Below are positions 9,201 to 16,484 of a stretch of 21,048 bases of DNA, piece by piece. The notes under the pieces are model-generated. The model saw nothing but the letters and a program-made list of their open reading frames with translations, made no database searches and was not told the DNA's origin. The first letter of the stretch is position 1; the number at the start of each line of letters is the position of its first letter. The DNA is from Candidatus Proteinoplasmatales archaeon SG8-5. GTDB taxonomy: Archaea; Thermoplasmatota; Thermoplasmata; SG8-5. The translations under genes were made by a program, and so were the position numbers. The stretch spans positions 1 through 21,048 of the forward strand of contig LSSH01000033.1 in assembly GCA_001595885.1 (NCBI GenBank), in the 5' to 3' direction.

Positions 9201-12200
9201 CATCACGAACGCTCCCGGGGCCAGTGGTAATGATTACGTGGGCGTCCTGGTGGTCGATGCGGCTGTTGCCGGCATGTATGACACGGTCATTGTAGACCTG
9301 AACTCCCCCCCAGCTGGGGTCAGCACACCGCTACCAAATTATGTCTTTGACACTCTCGACCCCGTGGCCAACAGGGAGTCGCCGTTCCTGGCCCTTGATA
9401 TAATGGATGTGGACAAGAACATCGGCATCCTGGACGGCGTCAATGATTTCTCCGCTGGCGTTGTGTATTACATCAGCGATGGGGAAAACCCTCTTCCTTA
9501 TTCCCATAGAATCAAGGACCTTGAGGAGATTATTATCAACGAGGAACACCCAATGCCAATACCAGGGAACGGGGACATCGTCTGCCTGTTCGGTGAGTTC
9601 GAGATGCGGACGGTGCGGGATTACGTCGGCAACGAGATAGAGAAGGTCGAGAACCGGGGGACGGTGGCTGCAACGGTCATCGCGGCCAACGGTCGGGTGA
9701 CCGACCCAGCGGGCCTTGGCAGCATGGCTGGCGTCGCAACGGGGGTGAAGCTGACAGCGACTGGGCGGTCCGGTAAGTACCTGAGGACCTCTCTATATTT
9801 CCTGGGAGAGGGATATGACGGTTCTCCGGGTTCCGGGGACGAGGCCTCGGTCATTTACGTGGGCGTGACTGAGCCATCGTTCATGAGTGGGCTCGACAGG
9901 AACTCACATGCATTGGACCACATAGCCGTCGGCCACCTTGGTGGAAAGGTCACATTCGTCCTCCCGGCCGGCAATGACGGGCCCGGATACGGAACGATCT
10001 CATCCCCAGCACCCCACAACGGTCTTGTAGTGGGAGCGGCCAAGGACAACGCTTATGACAGTGTCGAGCGTCAGAAGCACATTTACGGCGAGATCGCCGA
10101 GTTTTCGGCACGCGGGCCGACCGCAGCCGGTGCGATGAAGCCCGACTTGATCGCAATCGGCATGGGTCGCGTTTCCCAGCCATTGACCTTGGTCGACACG
10201 CCGGGAGGGCACCCGGAGAATTTCGAGACCTACAGGGACACCGCTATCTCGGCATCGGTCGCTACAGGGGTCGTCGCCCTCGTGCAGCAGGCCTACGAAC
10301 AGGCGCACCCGGGGACCATCCCGACCATGGACCAGGTGTTGAGCATCATCAAATCCAGCGCCACCGACAAGGGTTACGACGTATTGACCCAGGGCTCGGG
10401 TTACCTGAACGCGCCTCAGGCCGTCGAGTTGGCCCTGGGGAGTGAGGGAATCCAGATCGGGACTTCGGGACTTGTACCTTCGAATTACTGGGATAGCGAA
10501 TACTATGCGTTCCCAAAGGTCGTCCTTCAGGGTACTGCGGTCGGGGAGACTGTTGGCCTGACCAATCACGGACCTTCAACTGACACCGTAATATCAGCTG
10601 AGAGGCTGTGCCCGGTGTGGACGGAAACCGTCGAGATCGGATACATATCAGGGACACCGTTCCTCCTGAACCTCACTAACATGATGCCCAGGAACATCAC
10701 ATTGCTGAGAATGACCGCGATGTGCGACGCTGACGAGTTCTACGACGAGACCACAATGAAGCCAGTCGTGGCCGTCAAGAAGGCCGGCATATTCGTGGAT
10801 TGGGCGAACGACCTGCAGACCAATCCGTTGGAGGAGGACCTCAACCTGATAGCCGAGGCAGAGAGGATCGAGGAGACATCGAACGTCCCCTCCAATGTCA
10901 TCGAGCTGGAGCTCGGTCTACCAAATCGGAATTATCACTCCAACATATGGTTCATCCTCAGGACCTTGGGTTCTTCGGCCAATTGGACGCTGAAAATGAC
11001 CGGTTATGCCTATCATGATTGGGACTGGGTGACAATCTTCGATGCCCCGGGGACCCTCTCTGCCGGAGAGGAGGGCGATTTCACGGCCAATGTCGTCGTG
11101 CCTGGGGACGCAAGGCCTGGTTCGTACAGCGGTGTAACGAAGGTCCTTAGCGGGTCACGACAGGTCGTGGATAGCACTGTCTATGCACCGCCTGTCACTC
11201 CGGTGATAACCGTTTTCTACGAGGAGGTGAACCCGACATCAAATGCCACACAGCTTCAACATGGCCAGATTGTGGCGGGTTCGGAGCAGGTTGTCCTTTG
11301 GAAGACGGACAACCACACATCCTACAGGTATAACTCGACGGACAACAATGCCGTTTACATTATGAACGGAACCGAGGTCGCTCCATGGGGTTTCTCCGTC
11401 CCGATACTCCCGGTTGTTGGACCGATAGAGTTCACCATCCGAGACCAATGGGGTCCCGGACCCGCCGATGTTTTCTGGGGCCCGCCGAACGACCCGGCCT
11501 ACGGGTGGATAGAGGGCGTTGACTACATCGTCGATAATGCGACCGGATACATCACAATCAACATTGACGGATGGGACCCGAGCATCAGCGTCTGCGAGTT
11601 CTATGTTAACTATTCATACTTATTGACAGATCAGTTGAGCGCACCTGCCGATTACGTGCTGGAGAACTCCACCGGTTCGGTGACGTTCAAGTTGGCCATC
11701 GGGGCTGATATCATCAACATAACTGCTAATTATTCGTATTATGTGTGCTCGTTCAGGGAGATCGTCCTGCCGCACACGGAAATCGAATCCCTAGGCCTCA
11801 CCAGGTACGATGTCACCACCTGTGTGAAGAGCGTTGTAACCCCGGCAGAATACGAGTTCTTCTCGAACACGGGGATAATCAGGTTCATCTCAGAGGTCAT
11901 GGGCATTTATTACATCAACGCTACATACCAATATTATGAGGGGCGCACCATTCTGCCCATGCTCGTCAACGTGGGTATGGGTGACAAGGCCTATTATGAG
12001 TTCGGAGGCGGGGACGACAGTTGCATCAACTCGCCGTGCGGGATGTCAGGAGGTTACTGCTTCGGCATAAGCGATCACGGCGGCGACCGCAGGTACTTCT
12101 ACGTCGACCTTCCTGAAGAGGGCATGTTCGGCATCAAGGAGAACTTCAGGTCTTACCTTTCATTGGATTGGGAACGCCTCCCTACCGACATTGACGTCAC

Positions 12201-14928
12201 CGTCTACGCGATCACGGACGACGAGACCATCACGTACTCCGACAATGCAGCGCCCTACTTCTTCGAGGAGGCCGGCAGGGGGCCATCATCCCCATCTGAC
12301 ATCCCGGCCAACTTCACGACATCATCCGGGGGCACGAACGAGACCGTTGTCTTCTCGTACGAACCCGGTCTGAATGTGGTGTGCCTTCGCACTAAACTGA
12401 TGAACGGGACATCGCAATCCACCCCTTTCTCAGGCAAGGGCGGATACCTGCGCGTGACCGACCAGAGCCACTGCAGGGTGAGCACAAACAAGATATCGGG
12501 TCAGTTCCCGGTGACCATATGGTCCAACGTCGATTTCGATGACGGATTGACCTCGTCGGTTCTCGGACCAGCGGTAGGCAAGACATATTCGGCGGAGGAG
12601 GTCGAGCAGGACGAGATATTCCATGATATCACACAGGAGGACTGGTGGACAATAAATGCCAATGCGAAATATCTGAGGTTGATCGATGTGGAGGAGGGAA
12701 CACTGAGCCTTGATGTCCAGATAATAGGCCACACCGATTGCCCGGACCTGGACCTGTGCCTGTTCTACGATGGCAAATGCGGTCAGGAGGACGGTGTTGC
12801 TCAATGGGACGAGTATATCGACAAATCCCTGTGCGACGGCATAGATAATTACGGTAATCCGGGCGCAAACCCGGCGTATGCTTATTCTGCCGGTGCGGGT
12901 TCGAACGAAGCTACAAAGGTCATTAGGCCAAAACCCGGGGTCTGGATCGTTAAGGTCGTTGGTTATGACGTGAAGGGCAGCCCCGGACATTTCGACCTGA
13001 TCATTAAGATGATAAAGGAGGGTGTCAAGGGTTACGAGCTCTCGAGCAATCTGCCTGACATCGACCCCGTGGAGAACATCGTGGTTCATGACCGGACGGT
13101 CCCAAGGTTCAACCAGAACAGGTTCGACATACATTGGGATCTCCCTGAACGCACCGCAGAGGACGGGTCTTACAGCGGGATATTGTCATTCGGCAACCTG
13201 TATTCCCCTGGCTTGTTGCCAGTGCCCATAGACATATACCTGGACAGGGTAGCTCCGGTACATGTGCAGGTTTTACCCGGGCCGGGTTCGGTCACAGCGA
13301 ATCCAAAAAAGAACATCGTTTGCATATTCTCGGAGGAATCCGGTGAATTGGACGGGGAAAGCGTTCATGTCACTCTCGACGGTAAGGACGTCTCCTCCCG
13401 GGTCGAGGTCTCGGTCAAACTTACTGCTGACTCCAACGGGAAGCTCGGATACTGGGGCGGTTCGGCGGTGTTCGCCCCTCACGCTTTAACTGACGGCGGT
13501 CACGTTGTTACAATTAGGTCCAAGGATTTTGCTGGAAACCTGGCCACCACATCCTACGGGTTCACCGTGGACACCAAAAGGCCGGTAATTACCTTCGACG
13601 GCCTGTCAGATACCTTGTACACAAACCAAGCCACGTTTGAGATATCTGGGAAGACGGAAACCGATGCATTGGTCAATGTCCTGTTGGGTACGGTACCCGC
13701 GGAGGTAAAGAGGGACCCAACTGGTAAGTTCCGGGCGATCGCGGATCTTGAGGAGGGCGACAATATACTCATGGTCAACGCAACAGATAAGGCCGGGAAC
13801 GAAGAGAGGAGGACCTTTACAGTCGTCAGGGACTCTGTGAACCCGACCTTTGAACGAGCCATCTGCCTGGACGGGTCTTTGACCAATCAGGCCGATACCA
13901 TCATTACGGGTTCTGTCAGCGAGGTCGGGACGATGAGCATCAATGGCTGTACGGAGGCTGTGAACAGCGATGGAAGCTTCAAAACATGGGTTAAGCTGAC
14001 GGAGGGAGTAAACCCCTTCGCCTTTGAACTCACAGACCTCGCGGGTAACACAGGATATCAATGGCTGAACGTAACCCTGGATACCAGACCTCCAATAATA
14101 TATCTCGATGACGTACATGATACGGTTGAGGAAGGTTGCATCAACATCTCGGGGACTGTAGAGGCCGGGTCGACCGTGACCATAAACGGGAAGCCCGTGC
14201 GCATCGATGTCACAAGGCAGCAGGCGGGTTCCTTCGGGAAGCTCGTCCAATTGAGCCCCGGACCGAACACCCTCGTTGTCGAGGCCAGGGACCAGGCAGG
14301 GAACTCAGAGGTCCTTCACTTGTGCGTCACTAGGGTGGCAGAGTCTGGCACTAACTATGCTGCGATAGGCCTCATGATTCTGTTGCTTGTCATCGGTTTG
14401 GTCCTGGGTTTATACTTTGCCCGACTCCTCTTCGGAGAACCAAGGCCCTCGGATGATGTCGAGGAGTCCGAAGATGAGTTGGAGGATAAGGACTGGGAGC
14501 CCGCACCGGACGCAGAAGCCCACGACGAGGTCCTTGCGGAGGATGAGGAGCCGGAAGAGCTCTCAACCGGGGCCAGGGAGAATGATACCGAAGTGACGGA
14601 TGGGGGGGAGCCTGAGGACATCTCTTTTGAGCCGGAAGCCGAAGAACCTAGCTCTGATGGGCTTGGGTTTCGAGAATCCGCTGGGGAAATGGATGCGCCC
14701 GAAGCCGAAGAGGCCCAGCCAGATACTGAAATGGAAGATGCGGAATCCGAGGATGAGTTGGAGGATTCAACCATGGACGCTGAAGAATATCCCGGCGGGG
14801 CACTCTCCGATGAACCACATCCTGATGAGGAGGATCCCAGAATCGTGAATCTAAAGCAGGCCTTCCATGACGGCAAGATTTCAAAGGACCTTTACGAGAA
14901 GAACCTGAGGAGACTGAGTGGGGAGTAA
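6283..14928 (+). CDS. Giant membrane-anchored surface protein with a degenerate S8 (subtilisin) domain and inserted WD40-like propeller
   Basis: The protein has 2881 residues counted from ATG 6283; an in-frame TTG at 6250 would add 11. A hydrophobic export segment (about residues 6-20) starts the protein. The S8 fold is recognised by ADTGVDF (Asp125), RGTVAATVIAANG (1125-1137), PAGNDGPG (Asn1231), FSARGP (1274-1279), MKPDLIAIG and DTAISASVATGVVAL. Arg1125 and Ala1321 align with the catalytic His and Ser, so peptidase activity is unlikely. Asp125 and Arg1125 are 1000 residues apart, against about 190-220 in pyrolysin or tripeptidyl peptidase II. The insert contains a carbohydrate-binding-like module (about 365-440), a WD40-like propeller (496-784) and family-typical sequence before the His motif. 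After the core come TPPII/pyrolysin-like beta domains, a PPC-like domain (about 2129-2246), four Ig-like modules (about 2320-2683), a membrane helix (about 2693-2715) and a 166-residue acidic tail ending in a SHOCT-like segment. Many N-x-S/T sites suggest glycosylation. The ligand and role are unknown; adhesion, substrate capture or regulation of a partner peptidase are possible. Confidence 0.93.
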   Translation: MKIDKRIIIFMIVVFLFIHTLNTPTLDFWQDTVEPVFTVENLIGPPEASTYEAEPGISEPPNTNNHKGPGDPPYSLTDSRSLGTLNGVKGVAGLGNWSFRDAHRIPDIECNYSLNGTGIVVGIADTGVDFCKTELQDSLERVGNLTVTNATVVTSAPEGLVSVLFGSSIINIDQEKVITCAIGGETLLSLNNGRIVESSLNLYRNNALEPMGTGEYSIDLVTGDILLNEPLQTGDNITASYSYYQINKHIIPNSYLVYRNSTLLTEGTEYTMDTSIGEITFVIPLNAGAKINITYSHTPINYGWPAVLDVESHREYVAYSRISDNSWFCNTTLTGSIEGGTPPTFEYFHSPAFQMNGRETDFNMVDRSYRNTNPVSTEGEIWDGEAWIPVSTIGGMDFDLTNLYVSRDYDNWYFGFETMNAQLNRTYGLYIDLDNVTSGAGIGPMGVPDPQGHHVDAESSHTSGLNGLAHNQLMGLLASCSDGQDYGSNKQGADSEAVFVWTENDGSLCRVLTEPDEDIKAVAWSHSGNLLVASSRSRVYIWNATTWDLLASTQLTTSGILDYLSISPDDSWVALPRGTSRFTLINISDEAAPSFPTNNVSAGGGMTQSVAFNPSGNRIAVGMDDGTVRIFDTTDYSAHELEMSHENIAGPGNGHVFNTPVRRLAWSPDGTRIASGGDDGRLFIWDSTTGAIIDAWTETPGHQGPLTTASDHAFGGVVWSTDRLVVGTWEGTLVVINTLTSSVDNTVHNRRNSSVNCICTSGPWSDLFVGSEDTTIRLYDMTASAGNVIQYESYYRHKPDVIVYIPYDAETYVIDENGDKVIGQADAILDPLVYRWTGSDWNLTSLSDHGEDLYFYKGNKELSSESQGLTETTLKGFVEMALPRAMFNVADDKAMSVELFVVSDEPSVAQDTVPSDHNVGAATTDFQTSDVRSLSSLVYVDFPETTIDLPADLISKSGTYHYGIHPSKSLSHYITNAPGASGNDYVGVLVVDAAVAGMYDTVIVDLNSPPAGVSTPLPNYVFDTLDPVANRESPFLALDIMDVDKNIGILDGVNDFSAGVVYYISDGENPLPYSHRIKDLEEIIINEEHPMPIPGNGDIVCLFGEFEMRTVRDYVGNEIEKVENRGTVAATVIAANGRVTDPAGLGSMAGVATGVKLTATGRSGKYLRTSLYFLGEGYDGSPGSGDEASVIYVGVTEPSFMSGLDRNSHALDHIAVGHLGGKVTFVLPAGNDGPGYGTISSPAPHNGLVVGAAKDNAYDSVERQKHIYGEIAEFSARGPTAAGAMKPDLIAIGMGRVSQPLTLVDTPGGHPENFETYRDTAISASVATGVVALVQQAYEQAHPGTIPTMDQVLSIIKSSATDKGYDVLTQGSGYLNAPQAVELALGSEGIQIGTSGLVPSNYWDSEYYAFPKVVLQGTAVGETVGLTNHGPSTDTVISAERLCPVWTETVEIGYISGTPFLLNLTNMMPRNITLLRMTAMCDADEFYDETTMKPVVAVKKAGIFVDWANDLQTNPLEEDLNLIAEAERIEETSNVPSNVIELELGLPNRNYHSNIWFILRTLGSSANWTLKMTGYAYHDWDWVTIFDAPGTLSAGEEGDFTANVVVPGDARPGSYSGVTKVLSGSRQVVDSTVYAPPVTPVITVFYEEVNPTSNATQLQHGQIVAGSEQVVLWKTDNHTSYRYNSTDNNAVYIMNGTEVAPWGFSVPILPVVGPIEFTIRDQWGPGPADVFWGPPNDPAYGWIEGVDYIVDNATGYITINIDGWDPSISVCEFYVNYSYLLTDQLSAPADYVLENSTGSVTFKLAIGADIINITANYSYYVCSFREIVLPHTEIESLGLTRYDVTTCVKSVVTPAEYEFFSNTGIIRFISEVMGIYYINATYQYYEGRTILPMLVNVGMGDKAYYEFGGGDDSCINSPCGMSGGYCFGISDHGGDRRYFYVDLPEEGMFGIKENFRSYLSLDWERLPTDIDVTVYAITDDETITYSDNAAPYFFEEAGRGPSSPSDIPANFTTSSGGTNETVVFSYEPGLNVVCLRTKLMNGTSQSTPFSGKGGYLRVTDQSHCRVSTNKISGQFPVTIWSNVDFDDGLTSSVLGPAVGKTYSAEEVEQDEIFHDITQEDWWTINANAKYLRLIDVEEGTLSLDVQIIGHTDCPDLDLCLFYDGKCGQEDGVAQWDEYIDKSLCDGIDNYGNPGANPAYAYSAGAGSNEATKVIRPKPGVWIVKVVGYDVKGSPGHFDLIIKMIKEGVKGYELSSNLPDIDPVENIVVHDRTVPRFNQNRFDIHWDLPERTAEDGSYSGILSFGNLYSPGLLPVPIDIYLDRVAPVHVQVLPGPGSVTANPKKNIVCIFSEESGELDGESVHVTLDGKDVSSRVEVSVKLTADSNGKLGYWGGSAVFAPHALTDGGHVVTIRSKDFAGNLATTSYGFTVDTKRPVITFDGLSDTLYTNQATFEISGKTETDALVNVLLGTVPAEVKRDPTGKFRAIADLEEGDNILMVNATDKAGNEERRTFTVVRDSVNPTFERAICLDGSLTNQADTIITGSVSEVGTMSINGCTEAVNSDGSFKTWVKLTEGVNPFAFELTDLAGNTGYQWLNVTLDTRPPIIYLDDVHDTVEEGCINISGTVEAGSTVTINGKPVRIDVTRQQAGSFGKLVQLSPGPNTLVVEARDQAGNSEVLHLCVTRVAESGTNYAAIGLMILLLVIGLVLGLYFARLLFGEPRPSDDVEESEDELEDKDWEPAPDAEAHDEVLAEDEEPEELSTGARENDTEVTDGGEPEDISFEPEAEEPSSDGLGFRESAGEMDAPEAEEAQPDTEMEDAESEDELEDSTMDAEEYPGGALSDEPHPDEEDPRIVNLKQAFHDGKISKDLYEKNLRRLSGE
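6925..7173 (+). repeat. Two copies of a 30-residue protein repeat before the S8-core insertion domains
   Basis: Residues 215-245 and 269-297 of the giant protein share the pattern EY-x(3-4)-TG/IG-[DE]-I-x(5)-L-x(2)-G-x(2)-I-x-[AI]-[ST]-Y-S, with the ends NITASYSYY and INITYSHTP. They lie directly after the Asp125 motif. A short repeated beta-hairpin or Ig-edge module is the likely structure. The same pattern returns after the S8 core. Confidence 0.7.
7768..8634 (+). other. WD40-like seven-bladed beta-propeller inserted in the S8 domain
   Basis: Residues 496-784 of the giant protein show seven strand ends typical of WD40 blades: VFVW (498-501), VYIW (539-542), FTLIN (582-586), VRIFD (628-632), LFIWD (682-686), LVVIN (733-737) and IRLYD (776-780). 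They are spaced 41-54 residues apart. Preceding strands carry the usual signatures AVAWSHSGNLLVAS, VAFNPSGNRIAVGMDDGT and LAWSPDGTRIASGGDDG. WD40 propellers are protein-binding platforms. Here the propeller lies outside the cell if the export segment is used. Confidence 0.85.
11521..11937 (+). repeat. Three further copies of the 30-35-residue protein repeat after the S8 core
   Basis: Residues 1747-1780, 1789-1820 and 1855-1886 repeat the pattern seen at residues 215-297: VDYIVDNATGYITIN, ADYVLENSTGSVTFK and AEYEFFSNTGIIRFI. Each ends in an N-x-[TS]-Y or NYSY-type strand. The copies differ enough at protein level to be old, so this is a domain repeat rather than a recent DNA duplication. Confidence 0.7.
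13240..14331 (+). repeat. Tandem Ig-like modules in the C-terminal stalk of the giant protein
   Basis: Four consecutive modules of about 85-110 residues (about 2320-2426, 2427-2514, 2515-2597 and 2598-2683) each end in a D-x-AGN turn: SKDFAGN, TDKAGN, TDLAGN and RDQAGN. The starts of modules 2-4 resemble one another (VDTKRPVITF, RDSVNPTF, LDTRPPIIY). The last three resemble glucodextranase domain-B or Big-type Ig folds. They probably form a stalk between the membrane helix and the distal S8-like head. Confidence 0.7.
14359..14925 (+). other. Transmembrane helix, acidic cytoplasmic tail and SHOCT-like C-terminal segment
   Basis: Residues about 2693-2715 (AAIGLMILLLVIGLVLGLYF) form one strong membrane helix followed by Arg residues, so the C terminus should lie in the cytoplasm. 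The next roughly 130 residues are dominated by Glu and Asp and look disordered. The last 25 or so residues (LKQAFHDGKISKDLYEKNL) resemble the SHOCT motif, a short helical element common at the ends of bacterial and archaeal membrane proteins. A tail of this length suggests an intracellular partner (inference). Confidence 0.7.
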
Positions 14929-14964
14929 TAATTTTGATAATATCGTATACTGGTCTGCCATAAG

Positions 14965-14974
14965 ATATATATAA
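14965..14974 (+). promoter_or_regulatory. Likely TATA box of the rpsL-rpsG-fusA transcript
   Basis: ATATATATAA lies about 37-46 bases before the rpsL start codon, which predicts a transcript start close to 14993 and a leader near 15 bases. The 82-base gap after the giant surface gene contains no other gene. T-rich stretches directly after the stop at 14928 (AATTTTGATAAT) could end the upstream transcript. Confidence 0.6.
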
Positions 14975-15010
14975 CAATCCCTATGTCCCCCTCCCAAAGC
15001 AGGTGCTTAA

Positions 15011-15439
15011 TTGGCCAGAGGTTTACACACAGCCAGAAAGCTGAAGAAGAGCCGCCAGAAGTTCAGGTGGAACGACCGCAACTACAAGAAGCGGATGCTC
15101 AAGCTGAGAGAGAAGGCTGACCCTCTGGAAGGCTCGGCACAGGCAAGGGGAATCGTTTTGGAGAAGGTCGGCATCGAGGCCAAGCAGCCGAACTCCGCCA
15201 TCAGGAAGTGCGTGAAGGTCCAGCTCATCAAGAACGGCAGGCAGATCACAGCCTTCGCGGTGGGCGACGGGGCCATCAACTTCATAGACGAGCACGACGA
15301 GGTGCTCGTCGAAGGAATCGGCGGAAGGATGGGGCGTTCGTACGGCGACATACCGGGCGTGAGGTTCAAGGTGATCCAGGTGAACAACGTCTCGCTGGAC
15401 GAGATGGTCCGCGGCAGGAAGGAGAAGCCGGTGAGGTAG
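15011..15439 (+). CDS. rpsL: 30S ribosomal protein S12 (uS12), archaeal type
   Basis: This 142-residue protein has the length and motifs of archaeal and eukaryotic-type uS12 (S23e). The N terminus is basic (GLHTARKLKKSRQKFRW), and the decoding-centre loops KQPNSAIRK (58-66) and GDIPGVRFKV (112-121) are conserved. It sits at the 30S A site and contributes to decoding accuracy. Translation begins at TTG 15011, with GGTG at 15002-15005 as the Shine-Dalgarno site; no ATG fits the conserved N terminus. It is the first gene of the cluster, with rpsG four bases downstream. Its final codons carry the likely Shine-Dalgarno sequence of rpsG (GTGAGGT), suggesting coupled translation. Confidence 0.97.
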   Translation: MARGLHTARKLKKSRQKFRWNDRNYKKRMLKLREKADPLEGSAQARGIVLEKVGIEAKQPNSAIRKCVKVQLIKNGRQITAFAVGDGAINFIDEHDEVLVEGIGGRMGRSYGDIPGVRFKVIQVNNVSLDEMVRGRKEKPVR

Positions 15440-15443
15440 GCAT

Positions 15444-16448
15444 ATGGCTGACGAGGAACCCAAGAAGGACGAGAAGGCCCCGGAGCCGAAGAAGGAAGAG
15501 CCGGTAAAAGAAGAGAAGAAGCCCGAACCGAATGCTGAGGAAAGACCCAAGGAGCCAGCCCCCAAAGCTGAGGAAAAGCCAAAGGAGGACACGGCCCCGA
15601 AACCTGAGGAGAAAGCAGAGAAAAAGGCCCCAGCCAGCGACGAAGGCGAGGCAAAGAAGACAAGGGATGAAGCCAAGGAGTCGGGTGCTACCAAAGGGGA
15701 TAAGCCTGCTCCGAAGGAGGCTCCTTCGGAGGAGAAGCCCGAGGAAGCCGAACCCAAGGGTGAGAAGCCGAAGGAAACCCCGCCGAAGGAGGAGAAGCCA
15801 GCAAAGGATGACAAACCTCCGGAACCGAAGGAAGCTCCAAAGAAGGAGGAAGCACCCAAACCGCCCAAGAGGGCGCCGGCTCAGTTCGACATGCTGCTGT
15901 TCGGCAAGTATGACACCTCCGACATCGTCGTCAACGACCTCGGGCTTGCCAGGTACATCAACCTTGACCCCATATCGGTGCCTCACAGCGGCGCCAAGCA
16001 CGCTAACCGACCCTTCGCCAAGGGGAAGGTCCACATCATCGAGCGGCTGGTCAACAACATGATGCGCACCGAGGACAATACCGGCAAGAAGACAAAGTCC
16101 TATTCTGTGGTGGTCAAGGCATTCGACATCGTACAGTCCAAGACCAAGAAGAATCCCGTCCAGGTATTCATCGACGCCCTTGAGAATTGCACGCCCAGGG
16201 AGGAGGTGACACGGTTGAGGTACGGCGGTGTCTCGGTGCCGAAGGCGGTGGACACGAGCTCGTCCAGAAGGCTCGACATTGCCATCAGGAACATCTGCAA
16301 GGGCGCCGTGGCGGCCTCGCACAAGAACACGAAGTCCATCGAGATGTGCCTGGCCAACGAGATCATGCTCGCGGCGAAGGGCGACATGAACAGCTTTGCC
16401 GTAGCGAAGAAAGAAGAGGTGGAGCGCATCGCTGGCTCCGCCAGATGA
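15444..16448 (+). CDS. rpsG: 30S ribosomal protein S7 (uS7) with long Lys/Glu/Pro-rich N-terminal extension
   Basis: Residues about 146-334 form a normal archaeal uS7 of about 189 residues: RPFAKGKVHIIERLVNNMMR, KNPVQVFIDALENC, GGVSVPKAVD, SSRRLDIAIRNICKGA and the C-terminal FAVAKKEEVERIAGSAR. uS7 binds the 3' major domain of 16S rRNA, nucleates 30S head assembly and contacts E-site tRNA. Residues 1-145 are low-complexity Lys, Glu, Pro and Ala (EEKPKE, PKEE and similar). This roughly 75% extra length is not part of the uS7 fold and is probably disordered. The ATG at 15444 is favoured because it directly follows rpsL, and no start lies between it and the fold except Met150, which is already inside the conserved core. 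Confidence 0.95.
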   Translation: MADEEPKKDEKAPEPKKEEPVKEEKKPEPNAEERPKEPAPKAEEKPKEDTAPKPEEKAEKKAPASDEGEAKKTRDEAKESGATKGDKPAPKEAPSEEKPEEAEPKGEKPKETPPKEEKPAKDDKPPEPKEAPKKEEAPKPPKRAPAQFDMLLFGKYDTSDIVVNDLGLARYINLDPISVPHSGAKHANRPFAKGKVHIIERLVNNMMRTEDNTGKKTKSYSVVVKAFDIVQSKTKKNPVQVFIDALENCTPREEVTRLRYGGVSVPKAVDTSSSRRLDIAIRNICKGAVAASHKNTKSIEMCLANEIMLAAKGDMNSFAVAKKEEVERIAGSAR

Positions 16449-16484
16449 TGATTATTCAGGATTATTAGTTCAAGAGGGATTTAC

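Noticed and set aside
15023..16322. Long minus-strand open frames (281 and 318 codons) opposite rpsL/rpsG
   Set aside because: They are the antisense of the Lys/Glu/Pro-rich uS7 extension, giving Ser/Phe/Gly- or Leu/Arg-rich low-complexity sequence without motifs. The plus-strand genes are certain.
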